Notes under the pieces: generated by a model
Database searches by the model: none
Told to the model about the DNA's origin: nothing
Seen by the model: the letters and a program-made list of their open reading frames with translations, nothing else
Shown: positions 24,901 through 36,079 of the stretch, piece after piece
Position numbering within the stretch: position 1 is the stretch's first letter
Layout of the letters: each line of letters starts with the position of its first letter
Position numbers and translations under genes: made by a program
Origin: Rhizophagus clarus
Taxonomy: Eukaryota > Glomeromycota > Glomeromycetes > Glomerales > Glomeraceae
Assembly: GCA_015698045.1 (NCBI GenBank)
Contig: BLAL01000030.1
Coordinates: 992,001-1,056,000, forward strand
Reading direction: 5' to 3'
DNA length: 64,000 nucleotides

Positions 24901-25465
24901 TTACTTTGTTGCCACCGCTGCTACCGACAAAGGAATATTGAAAACTCAAAAAACCCTGAAAATATTCGTTTAGCACATATGATAACCAAGTCTAGTGCTT
25001 TAAAGTGTATTTTTAAATAAAGGAGGGAGGGTGTAGGGACCGTTGGCCTTCTAACAGTCAACCTACGAGAAAAAAATAAAAAATATTTTTCAATAAAAAA
25101 TGGTCATAACGGTTTCAGGGAAGAGTTCCTATTTTTATAGATTTTAATTATTATAAAATATAAATTAAAAGTAATATATATAAAATTTTACTTACTTTTA
25201 AGATAGATTACTTATAAACTTAAAGTAAAAATCTTTAATATAATAATTATTTTTGTATATAACTATAACATTTAGACTATTAATTTAACATGTATTACTA
25301 TAATATTTAAAATATTTATTTATACATATGCACTATTATAGAGTAGTAAGTTAAATAAATAATTAAAAAAATTCCATTCATATTTTTATTTGAAAAATAA
25401 TAAGAAAATTCCAAAATCATAACTAAAAATAATATGTGATGAAGTTTCAAATAAAGAAGATGTAA
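21962..25465. other. Gene-poor AT-rich block
   Basis: The first 300-500 bp are presumably the promoter of the kinase gene. From 22480 to 23740 the DNA is almost pure A/T with homopolymers, apart from the small inverted-repeat element at 23367-23485. From about 23750 to 25070 it has clearly higher GC and mixed composition (for example the purine-rich words near 25020), as if it came from a decayed mobile element or gene. I could not match it to a family and find no usable frame. Confidence 0.45.
23367..23485. mobile_element. Small MITE with 19-bp inverted ends
   Basis: The left end tttaccgcaccctgtgtta and the right end (reverse-complemented) tttatcacaccttgtgtta match at 16 of 19 positions, 119 bp apart end to end. 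If the outer TTTA/TAAA are flanks, the element is bounded by TA, as for Tc1/mariner-derived MITEs. It has no coding capacity. Confidence 0.5.
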
Positions 25466-25615
25466 TTAGAGGTCTGAATGGGTAAAGGTCAATTCGAGTG
25501 ACTTGTTAGGTTAACCTGAAATTTTCAGGTCAGAACATCAAATTCATGACCCAGTATCAGATCAGGTTATGGTTTTGACCTGACCTGACTAACCTGTTAA
25601 TCCATTTGGTAATAA
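25466..25615. repeat. Possible terminal region of the decayed hAT element
   Basis: About 150 bp of GC-richer sequence are packed with words of the type aggtca, gacctgac and taacctg in both orientations. They begin agaggtctgaatgggtaaag and end tgttaatccatttgg, which are roughly inverted. Similar motifs crowd 35560-35800 on the other side of the hAT coding relic. Subterminal repeats of this kind are typical of hAT ends, but no exact TIR pair or 8-bp duplication was established. Confidence 0.3.
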
Positions 25616-26129
25616 ATTTTATTTTTAATCATTTTTATAAATTATTTTTTAATTTTAAACTATTTATAATTTATTAAACTGGTTTTATTTTTTAAATATT
25701 TATTTTTTTAATAAAATTTAACTTTTAAGTCTTTTTTAACCAATATCTTTCAGTTAAAAAAAATTCATTTTTTAATATAGTTGTACACAGAAAAATTAGA
25801 TTATAAATTTATTTCATTTTTTATTGATTTAAAGTAACATAGTAATTCCAGTATGATCGTTAGTTTCTTAACCTATTATTATTACTATTTGATATTAATC
25901 CTTCTTCCAATTATTATAACTATTATTAACTAGCTATGTTGATGAATTATCATTAAAAGAATACTTATAAAATTTCATTTATGTATATGACTAGCATTTT
26001 AGTAAATCAATAAAGGAGAACAAATAATCAGTTAATTAGAGTAGTACAAATCATCTGAAGTTTTTAGACAAAAATTATGACTGGACTTTTTGAAATAGTA
26101 ATTTTTTTTTAATATACTGTTTTATTTTT

Positions 26130-26525
26130 TTTTATTTGTAAAGTTCTAAATGGAAAATATGACTGAACTTTTGAAATTGAGGTAAGAGGGACCGAGAGAG
26201 AGGGTTTATTTTTTTTTAATAAATTTAAATTATTTGTTTTCTTTTTTGTAGGGTTGCCAGATGAAAAATATGACCAAACTTTTAAAATTGAAAAGAATAG
26301 GGAAAGGAATTTTATCTTTTTTTTCAATATATTTAATTAATTATTTTTTTTTCTTTTTTATACAGGGTTTCTAGACAAAAAGTATGATCAAATTTTTGAA
26401 ATTAAGGTAAGGAAGAACTAAGAAGGTTTTTTATTATTTTTTTTTTAATAAATTTAATTAATTTATTTTTTTCTTTTTGTAAGATTTTTGGATGAAAGTA
26501 CGCCCAGACTTTTGAAATTGAAGCG
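26130..26525 (+). repeat. Tandem array of about 115-bp units with splice-like signals (4 units)
   Basis: Four degenerate units related to those of 33810-35110. Each has a pyrimidine tract, a tag/cag-like end, about 41 bp of the type gatgaaaaatatgacc-acttttgaaatt, and then, in most units, a gtaag donor-like word. The units lie upstream of the hAT relic and in the same orientation as the larger array downstream of it. Confidence 0.7.
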
Positions 26526-26639
26526 CAATTAATACAATTCGACTGTTGTAAATTTAAAAAATCATTTGTAGACCTATCTTTAACTTCAAATATGCACTTA
26601 CTTTGATATAAGTTTATGGATATGTTTATATGATAAGCC

Positions 26640-27315
26640 TATAATCTGGTTCTCTGGGTACTAGAATTAAAGAATAGAAAGATTGGGCGAAGCTTTACAT
26701 AATCAAGTCCTATGGTCTCCTAATAAACCAGTCAGTTTACTTAAAAATTTTAATGTAAAAAATTATAAAGTTATTCGCTTAGCTACAAGAGAACGCTTAT
26801 TATTAGGACATTCTGAAAGACATGCAGACATACCATTCACATTGAAGCAAATCTTTATAGTAGAATAAGATTTTTGATGTTCACACGTTCTATTTTTGAT
26901 TTATAAAACAAAAATCAAAAAGAGATTACTCTGTGCAAGCCAGATATATAGCAAAAAGAAAAATTTGAATCTTAAAGGAAAAAGGCTGAAGAAGAACAAG
27001 AAGGTTACGAATCTGTCACAAATGCATAGTTAAAGAATAAGATAATGAAGGATTCCACTTTAATCTTTAATAAATTAGCAGAAAATTTAAAGATTTTAGT
27101 GTAAAATTGTGCCGTCTAGTATATAAGATAAACATTTAGTTTAATAATTAAAATTTAAAAAATACGAATATATATGTTCATGTAATTTCAAATTTATGTA
27201 ATGGCCCCTAATTTCTAACTTTAAAAAGCAGTCAACTATAATGTAATGTATTCAATTTATCTCATCTCTAATAAAAATCATTTTTTTTTAAAAAAAATAT
27301 ATAATTTTATGTAAA
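26640..27315 (+). other. Unassigned segment with a 61-codon frame
   Basis: A frame at 26683-26868 reads MGEALHNQVLWSPNKPVSLL and ends LKQIFIVE. Its composition is less extreme than the flanks, but no family is recognised and no exon partners are evident. It lies between the small array and the hAT relic and may be part of the same mobile element. Confidence 0.25.
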
Positions 27316-28049
27316 ATGGTAACAAAACGAAAGTGTTGTAATATAAATAAAATTTTTTCTACTTCAAAGCATACTACTTGTTGTGAAGAAGAATTATTGG
27401 TGAAAGAATTAATAGAAGAAGAAATAGAAAAGGAAAGAATACACTAGTCGAAAAAGGACAATTCAGCCTAAATTTGATCAGGTCGAATATAAGTCGAATG
27501 ACGATCTAATCTATGTCAAATTGAAACCAATTTTTTTGGCGCATTTAGGATGCCAATTATCTCAAATTCGAAAAGAAAAATTCGACCTATATTAGGACAT
27601 TTATATATTTATTCGACCTAACGACCTAAAAAAACTATATTCGACTATTATATATAATCTGAATATTATTGATAAATAGGTCAAACTAGAGGTTTTTTAA
27701 GACCGAATAATAGTAGTTCTATTAACATTTATTTATAGCTACATTTTATTAATAGTTACATATTATACATATAAAATTCTATCTAATATCTATCTATATA
27801 TTATCATTCTCATCCATCCATCTGTCTGCCATCCATCTACAATCACTATTTATTAAGACCTATATGACAAAGAAACGCATTTATAGTTCAAAGTCAGACT
27901 AATTTTTTAAAAAAAAAATGGAAAGAAAAAAAATGTTAACATTTTTTAGGTAAAAACTAAAGGTTGTTGATAGTGGTCTAAGGTATACCTACATAGAGCT
28001 TTATGATCGCTTTTTTTAAGACTATTCTCCTATGAAACTTTATCTGGTT

Positions 28050-29330
28050 TCAGTGGAGCTGATTTTCCTATAAAAAGAAAAAAAAATGAATATTAATATA
28101 ATATTCGTTGAAATAATACGAAAAAATTAAAAAACATTTTTACCTGCAAGTATTCCATCAGAGACTTAAGAAATTATCTAAAAAAAAATGATCAATGAGT
28201 AATAATCGTTAAAATAAAGGTGAAAAAAAATTCACTTTTTTACTTACTAAAATCCAAGTCCAAATTTTCGAGATAATCATTACTGAATCGCCTAAAAAAA
28301 AAAATAAAATAAAACGAACTGTTAGCAATAGTTCATTTGAAAAAAAAAATTTATTTTTTCATTTACTAATATCCAATCGATCCCAAAAGAAACTTGAAAA
28401 CTGCTTAAAAAAAAGAAAAAAAAGCAAACATTAGCAATATTTGTTAAATTACAAAAAAAAAAATTAATTTTTTTTTACTTTGCCGAATACTGCATCCAAA
28501 TATTCGAGAAACTGGTCATCTAAAAAAGAATAATAACGAAATGTTAATAATCATTACGAAAAGAAACAAAAAAAGGACATTTGTCTACCAGATTGCTTAC
28601 TGAATTTTCACCGTCCAATTCCTCATTGAGATCCTATGTGTTCTCTATTTATACATCAAGAATCTAAAGAACTAATCGTCTAAAAAAAAGTAGTTCCATT
28701 AAAAAAGGAACTAAAAAAATTAATTAAAAAAAGACAAGAATCTCACTGAAATTCTGAGTTTAGAGGTCAGTTTCCTATAGAAAGAAAGACAAACTGTAAG
28801 TTTCATTAGAAAAAAAAAGAAAATGATTAAAAAAAAATAAACTTAACCGTCAAATCATGTAAGGTTCAGTTTCCTAAAAGAAAGAAAAATGAAACGTAAG
28901 TTTTATTAAAGAGTAATTAAAGAAGCTTTTCGTGTCCAAAGGTCAGTCACCTAAAAAAGAAAAAAAACTGAATGTTAAGCGACGTTTCATTAAATCGAAT
29001 AATACAAAAACCACTCCTCCTTTCCCTCTCACCAAAATGCTCCAAAGAGTCGAAGAGCTGCAAAAAAAGAAACGACTCAACAGTTACAGATTTCCAGATA
29101 TCCTGAAGAGCCAACCAGTTGTCTACAAAAGAAAAAAATGAACTATTAATAAAGTTCGTTAAAAAATTAAAGAAAAATAAGTTTTCACACCGAGTTTCAA
29201 GAAAAAGATCTGAGAGAACACCTAAAAAAAAGAAAGAAAATGAACTGTTAGAAATTGTTCGTTAAATAAAAGTAATTGGGAGAAAAAAAGAAAAACTTAC
29301 TTGAAGTTTCGTGTCTAAGAAGACCAAAAT
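28050..29330 (-). repeat. Array of about a dozen intron/micro-exon-like cassettes
   Basis: On the minus strand a pattern recurs about every 90-120 bp: a T-rich tract ending tttttag, 25-80 bp of complex sequence, then a donor-like gtaag or gtaaa. Examples of the complex stretch start at about 28291, 28519, 28682, 28960 and 29222 (reading downwards). The complex stretches differ from unit to unit, unlike a simple satellite, but share short words such as gaaactgacc. No continuous protein emerges from joining them by eye. Confidence 0.55.
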
Positions 29331-29378
29331 AACTATGTAAAAATCAGACGTTTCATAAAGGTTTTTTTTAACAGAAGG

Positions 29379-29565
29379 TTGAAAAAAGTGGGAAAAAAAA
29401 AGAGAGGAAAAGGGAAAGGGAAAGGGAAAGATGAAGGGAAGGGAAAAGATGAAAGAAAGGGGAAAGATAAAGGACAGGAAAGGACAAAAGGATGTGAAAA
29501 ACAAAGAAAGGGGAGGGCAAGGAAAAAGGGAATAGTGAAGGAAAAAAAGAAAGAGTTTTGTTAAA
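29379..29565 (+). repeat. Long homopurine tract with G-runs
   Basis: About 185 bp are almost entirely A and G on the + strand. GGG runs at 29412, 29418, 29424, 29436 and 29441 are spaced by three to nine bases, so a G-quadruplex or triplex is possible. It lies near the right end of the CACTA-like element. Confidence 0.7.
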
Positions 29566-32500
29566 AGTTTAAAAAAAGTATAAAGATCTTTTTTTTAAAC
29601 TTTGATCACGTGATACGTGACGTGAGTTCACATAATACACAATTAATATTAGATTTGACTATGATTTAACAAAGGTCGAATATATGTATAATCATTGATC
29701 ATTACTAATTGTGGTCGAATAATTTTAATTTTGGTTGAATATAGGCCAAATTTCATTAAAGCCAAATATTCCTTTTTCGACTAGTGAATAGAAAACGAAG
29801 GCGAAACTAAAGAAAGAAGAAGAATATAAAGATGATGAATATGAAAATGAAGACAAAGAAAAAAATGAAGATAAAGATCAAGATGATGATGATGATGGTG
29901 AGGCAGAAGAAGATAGAAGTAAATTAGGAGATAAAACAAATGAAGATATTGAAAGTAACAAGGGTAATACAAATAACAAGGATAATGAGAGTAATGCAAG
30001 TAATGCAGATAATAAGGGTAATAAGGATAATAATAATGATGATGAAAAGGATAATAAAAAAAGAAGCTTTGTATAGTTTCATTTTGAAAAATTTACTGAT
30101 AATAATTGGGTCAAATGGGTGAAATGCAACTATTGCAGATAAGATTTAAATTTTTGAATATTTATAATTTTTAAAGAAAAAAAAATTAATTTACTTATAC
30201 AAATAAATTAACAGTAAAGTAAAATATAAAATAGATGGCAAAACTGGCAGATCAATGAGAAATTTAAATAAACATCTTAAAAATCATCTGGATAAAATCA
30301 ATCTAATTATTCAAAAGCAGGCAGAGTTTATGAAAAAATTTGTAGCTAAAGATGATAATGAAAAAATCATAAATATATGATTTATAATTTCAATTTGTAA
30401 AAAATTAATTTCTTATCTAATCACCAACTAATCTTTCTTTGTTTTTTATAGCCATTTAGTAATGAAACTTTTTGAGAAAAGCTAGCAATTTGGGTTACCA
30501 TCAATGATCAACCGTTTATCGTAATTAAATGTCCTGAATTTAAAGAATTAATAAAACTGTGTAATGAAAAAGCTGTACTCTCATTCACAGATACTGTTCA
30601 AAATGATGTTTTAAAATTGTATAAAAATTATCAAACAGATGTAAAATATAAATTACAAGTGAGTAATTTTGCTTATCTTTTATTTTATAATTAAATATAT
30701 AAATATTTAATTTATTAACGTTATGTTTATTCTTTTAAATTAAGAATGTTATGGGTAAATTAAGTTTTACCTTGAATTGTTAGACTTCAACCAACACAAT
30801 TGCATTTTTAGGTATCATGTGTCACTTTATTGATAATGATTAGAATCTTAAGGAGACTCTCGTTGATTTCGTTCATTTATTTGGATTCCATTCAGACGAG
30901 AATTTGGCAAAACAATTTTTGAAAAGTATTGATAGTGATTTTCAGATTTTACCAAAGGTAATAATAATCATTAAATTTATCATAACAAAATCTTTGTATA
31001 TAAATATAATGACACTTATATTATTTAATATAGATTTTGCCAATCACTACAGACAATGCTTCTAATAATAACACATTTCTTAAAGTGCTTGATAATATAT
31101 GTAAAAAGAAGATGATCAATTTTGATCATAAAAAAAAGAACGTATATTGTCTTGCACATATCATTAATTTAACAGTACAAGAAATATTAAAATATATAAA
31201 AACTGGTAAAGCACTAGAAGAGGACAAAATTTTAGAATTAATTCTTCAAGAAGAGTAGCAAGAAAATCATATTAATGCAAAAATAATTTGCAGATTGAGA
31301 CGACTAGTTGTAAAATTTTGATCTTCTTCATAGTGAAAGGAAAAATTTGCCCGTCATTGTGAATTCTATTCAAAGAGTACAAAAAATCTTATATTAGATA
31401 TTAAAATTTGATGGAATTCAATTTTTTCTATATTAGACCGTGTGTTAAATCTTCAAAATGTAAATTATTTTATCATATAAATAAACTGAAATGAGAAAAT
31501 ATCTAACCTATTACCTATGTTATAATTTTTATTAGCCTATTGATGATATTTCTTTACTTGAAAGTGATTTAAATAAATTTTTAATTTCAAATGAAGAATG
31601 GAACATTATTAAAGAATTGCATCATATACTTGAGGTAAGTTTTTTCATTTAAAATTTAATTTATATGATTTATATTAATAAAAATAATAAAATAATTTAA
31701 TTACCAGTCTGTCACTCAACGATATAAAATTAATTTGTCTATCTGGCGCAGATTTTATATGAATTATGCTAATTGGCGTATTTTGATGCTGGTTTTGTCC
31801 CACAAGGTCACATCTAAATGTAATGATAACTCACCAATCAATAACATTAAACGTGAATATGCCACAAAAAAAATTTTTTATCGTTCGATATAAAATTTAA
31901 TAAGTTTACCTTGGAAGAAGTCACTATTTCACCTTATATTTTAGTTAAGTTGAGATTTTTTATACACGAATTTTGCAAATTTTATGAGGTTTTTTTTTAC
32001 ACTATTGAAAAATATATAATATTTTCTTTCAGAATTAACAAAATAACAAAAAAAAAAAAAAAAAAAATTTTTTATTATTTTTATTTTTATTTTTTTTGGC
32101 ATACCTTGGTTCTATCAGTTTTGGAAAACACATCCAGGTAATGTAATACCTTTTTCTAGCAAATTTTTGAAGTATTTATGTTGTTGTGATGTGTTTTTAA
32201 GATAGTGCAAACACCATTCCAAAACAATAGTATTTAATATATAAAAGTCCATTAAAATTAATTATAAATTGCCGATCATTTTGTATCATTGAGTGGCGGA
32301 CTGGCAATTAATCTATTTAGAAATTTTATAAGGCTATAGAATATATGTCTACTTCAAAATACATAACTTTATCATCTTTAGTTCCTATTTATAACAAACT
32401 TATCGATCATATCAAAAGTTACTTAATAAAAATAATATAAAATATTGTAAAAGTTTAATTATACGAGAAGCCATTAAAAAAGGATATGAAAAATTAAAAT

Positions 32501-33265
32501 CGTATTATTCAAAGACTGATGATTCATATACTTATATGATTGCAACAAGTAATTTCTTTTATTTAATTATTATTAATTTTTGTTATAATATATTTTTTTT
32601 TATAATAATTTTTTTTTTTCTTAATTTATTAACCAGTACTTATCTGAGACTCAAATTAAACTTTTATATAAAAGAAAATTGGAAGCCAAATTTCATTGAT
32701 TAAGCAAAAAACATTTTTATAAATACATATAATAATGATTATTTTAAACCAAATAATGATAATGTTAATGGAAATCAAAGAAATACTCATGATAAAGATA
32801 ATTTTTTTTATAAAATTTTTGGTGCTGATGATAATTCTGATAATACTGAAATTGAAGATTATTTTAAAAAACCAGTTGAACACATAAAAACTAACCCCTT
32901 GATATGATGGAAGGTAAATAATCAAATTACATTTTTGCATTATAAATATAATTATATTAACTTCAGTTTTAATATATTTATAAAATATAGATGAATGAAA
33001 AAATTTACCCATACTTTTCAAATATGGCTAAAGATTACCTTACCATACTAGGTAAATATAATAATATTTAATTATTATATTATTATTTCTTTAATTTAAT
33101 TTATTTTTTTTTATTTTTTTTTATTTTTTTTTCTTATAGGAACAAGTGTTCCTATTAAAAGGGTGTTTTCTGGAGGTGATGACCTAATTTCAAAAAGATG
33201 ATCAAATCTGAATTGTGAAAGTATTTAGGCATGCATGTGTTTGAAGAATTGGATTCAAAATAATT

Positions 33266-33809
33266 AATGGAGCTAAAAACAAAATTGGAAATAAATACTT
33301 TAATTGTTCTAACATCTTCATTTCTGTACTCGTAAATTTTAAATTTTAATATATACTATAATGATTAATTTTTTTTCTTTTTTTCTCTAAATCATTAATT
33401 TTAGTTAGTTTTATTTTTTGTTAGTTTTATTTTTTTATGGTATGTAGATATAATTATTATAATATAATAAATAAAATTGTTTTGTAAATATTTTGGGTAA
33501 AATAATGTTATTAAGTAATAATTTTATTTATTAAAAATAAAAATCGCATTTTTAAGTAAAAAACATCACCACAACATTCTTGCTCGAATCTGATTCATGA
33601 GCCAACAGTCACATCTCAAAATAACAAAGTATTCAGGCCAATTGGACCTTTGTTATAAAAAATTCATTTGTTTATTGTTAAAGATTAAGCTATACAACGT
33701 GTAGGTTACTATCATTATAAAAAATTTATTAATACTATAACGAATTATTCAGTATAAAGGCAGGGTCATGTGACTTGCCAATCTAATCAGATAATTTGAA
33801 TATCTGATC
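33266..33809. other. AT-rich tail of the hAT relic
   Basis: No coding sequence is seen. It contains T-rich stretches and, at 33760-33800, gtcatgtgacttgcc and aatctaatcagataat words similar to those at 35560-35800. It probably belongs to the mobile element. Confidence 0.4.
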
Positions 33810-35110
33810 TAGAAATTTTTTTTCTTTTTTGTAGTGTTTTCAGATAAAAAGTACAATCAGACTTTTGGAATTAAGATAAGGAAGAGTGAGGAAAATGTTT
33901 TTTGGTATTTTTTTTTATTTAATTAATTAATTATTTTTTTTTTTTTCTTTTTTTGTAATACTGCTGGATGAAAAGCATGACCAGACTTTTGAAATTAAGG
34001 TAAGAGAGGGTGGGGGAAATGTTTTTCAGTATTTTTTTTATTTAATTAATTAATTATTTTTTTTTTTTTTGTAGTGCTGCTAAACGAAAAGTATGATAGG
34101 ACTTTTGGAATTAAGATAAGGGAGGGTGGAAAAATATTTTTCAGTATTTTTTTTTTTATTTAATTAATTAATTTATTTATTTTTTTTTTTGTAATGCTGC
34201 TAGATGAAAAGCATAATCAGACTTTTGGAATTAAGATAAGGGAGGGTAGGGAAGTGTTTTCAGTATTTTTTTTTATTTAATTAATTAATTTATTTTTTTT
34301 TCTTTTTTGTAGTGCTGCTGGATGAAAAATACAGTTAGACTTTTGGAATTAAGGTAAGGGAGGGTGGGGGAAATGTTTTTCAGTATTTTTTTTTTAATTA
34401 ATTAATTAATTATTATTTTTTCTTTTTTGTAGTGCTGCTTGATGAAAAGTATGATCAGACTTTTAGAATTAAGGTAAGGGAGGATGGGAAAAATGTTTTT
34501 CAGTATTTTTTTTTTAATTAATTAATTAATTATTTTTTTTTCTTTTTTTGTAGTGCTGCTGGATAAAAAGCATGACTGAACTTTTGGAATTAAGGTAAGG
34601 GAGGATGTGAGAAATATTTTTCAGTATTTTTTTTTTTTATTTAATTAATTAATTATTTTTTTTTTCTTTTTTGTAGTGCTACTAGATGAAAAACATGACT
34701 GGATTTTTAGAATTAAGGTAGGGAAGGTAGGAGAGGTGTTTTTTATTATTCTTTTTTTAATTAATTAAGTTATTAACTTTTTTTTTCTTTTTTGTAATGC
34801 TGCTGGATAAAAAGCATGACCGGACTTTTGGAATTAATGTAAGGGAAGGTGGAAGAAATATTTTTCAGTATTTTTTTTTTATTTAATTAATTAATTATTA
34901 TTTTTTTCTTTTTTGTAGTACTGTTAGACGAAAAGCATGACCAGACTTTTAGAATTAAGGTAGGGAGAGTGGGGGAGGTGGTTTTCATTATTCTTTTTTT
35001 AATTAATTAAGTTATTAACTTTTTTTTTTCCTTTTTGTAGTGTTGCCAGATGAAAAGTATAACCAGACTTTTAGAATTAAGGTAAGAGAGGGTGGGGAAG
35101 ACGTTATTAT
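33810..35110 (+). repeat. Tandem array of 11 units of about 115-120 bp with acceptor and donor-like signals
   Basis: Each unit has a ttaattaattaatta palindrome, a 15-20 nt pyrimidine tract ending in gtag (gtaa in some), about 41 bp of conserved sequence (tgctgctggatgaaaagcat, then a stretch ending cttttggaattaag), and then gtaaggga, a near-consensus donor. Most units keep both signals; units 1, 3 and 4 have ataagg at the donor, and units 2, 4 and 9 have gtaa at the acceptor. The 41-bp core can be read LLDEKYDQTFGIK. The same family appears at 26130-26525. Confidence 0.88.
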
Positions 35111-35799
35111 TATTTTCTTTAAAAAACTTCCTATTTTTATTTTTATAAGGATATTAGATGAAATATAGATAGTAGATAGGTGCCATGCAAATGGAGATAA
35201 CTCTAATTGAGCTAATGAAATTGATGATACTTTAATATTTTGAAATTATTAAATGATTTGTTAAATATCTTTTATAAAAGCATTCTGTGTTTTCATATAT
35301 TGTGTATTTAAAAAAAATTATCCTTTTATTAAATGATCATCATACTATTAGTATATCAGTCATCATCGTTTTACTGGAAAAAAAATTTATTATAAAAAAA
35401 TCTGTTATAAAAAAAGATTTTTATATATACTATTTTGTAACTTTACTTCATATAATAGTATACAGCTCATAATTAATAAAATTTGGTTAATTGAAGGTTT
35501 TTTCATATGTTAATATTTGTCTCATATTATTAAGGTTTGCTATAAAGATAGAGAGATGATTGTACTAACTTGAACTTTGAGTTGAATCTAATAAATGACT
35601 TGAAGGCTTGCAAGTTATTAAACTAATTAATCATAACTTATGCAAAGCTTTAATATCAGATTACTTGAAGTAACCTGATTATCTGAATCAACCTGAATAC
35701 TTTTAGGTCAACAGATCAAAACAGATTATCTGATTACCTGAATCAACCTGAATACTTTCAGATCAAACAGATCAAAGAAGACTACTCAAACTGAACTGA
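35111..35799. other. Spacer with hAT-like subterminal motifs
   Basis: No gene is supported. From 35560 to 35800, words such as cctgattatctgaatcaacc and gatcaaacagatcaaa repeat and resemble the GC-richer block at 25466-25615. It may be the right end of the same decayed hAT element; the boundary is not defined. Confidence 0.35.
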
Positions 35800-36079
35800 C
35801 CTGAAAAAAATTATCAGTATTTATTAGTGAATAAATTTCACAATTTTTTTTTGCAATGATATAAAAAATTAATTTATTATTATTATATATATATTTATTA
35901 TAATTAAATTATCTTTTTATATTTAAATAAAGTTATATATATCAGAAAAAAAATTGCTTAGCAGAATAAAAAATTCAAAGGTTATAATAAGAGTTTGCTT
36001 AGCAGAACTTAAAATAATTTGCTTATTGATCATAATAAATTTTGAAATTTTCATCTGATCTATATATATATTGTTCAGG
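35800..36079. mobile_element. 280-bp MITE, inverted copy of the start of the 4155-5426 element
   Basis: Read in reverse complement, this segment matches 4155-4440 along nearly its whole length, including ttgcttagcagaa-type words and the cctgaacaatatata end. Its other end is cctgaaaaaaatta, so it has its own short inverted ends. This is best explained as a deletion derivative of the longer family. Confidence 0.7.

Larger units (their letters stand above)
27442..29786. mobile_element. CACTA-like non-autonomous element nested in the hAT gene
   Basis: The ends are inverted and start cactagtcgaaaaagga on the left and, reverse-complemented, cactagtcgaaaaagga on the right, with further partial similarity inward (gcctaaattt / ggcctatatt). 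The flanks are aata on both sides, consistent with a 4-bp duplication. CACTA elements usually make 3 bp, so the superfamily is tentative. The interior has no transposase. It carries the minus-strand intron-like array at 28050-29330 and a purine tract. Removing it rejoins the acidic leader of the hAT transposase. Confidence 0.8.
27316..33265 (+). pseudogene. BED-finger hAT transposase gene, decayed and interrupted
   Basis: The start at 27316 (MVTKRKCCNINKIF) leads into an acidic leader broken by the 2.3-kb insertion 27442-29786 and resumes after it. A BED finger follows (KWVKCNYC at about 30100, then MRNLNKHLKNHLDK after an intron). Downstream are the hAT core blocks: IAFLGIMCHFIDND, LPITTDNASNNN, VYCLAHIINLTVQ, and near 33150 the dimerisation motif SVPIKRVFSGGDDL. 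Several GT-AG intron-like gaps separate them. Stops replace tryptophan at four conserved spots (before FHFEKF, before EKLAIW, after TLNC, and before NLKETL). Other stops occur further down. It is not functional. Confidence 0.85.

Noticed and set aside
23750-25070. GC-richer block suspected to be an LTR retrotransposon or gene
   Set aside because: I found no long terminal repeats, no reverse transcriptase or protease motif and no usable frame, so it is only described as unassigned.
29781-30122. Open frames on both strands in acidic repeat sequence
   Set aside because: The minus-strand frame is the reverse of the Asp/Glu/Asn-rich leader of the hAT transposase; the + frame is an off-frame shadow of it.
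26130-35110. CRISPR-like regular spacing in the 115-bp arrays
   Set aside because: Units are long, spacers are not unique, and the surroundings are eukaryotic with spliced genes; these are satellite or transposon repeats.
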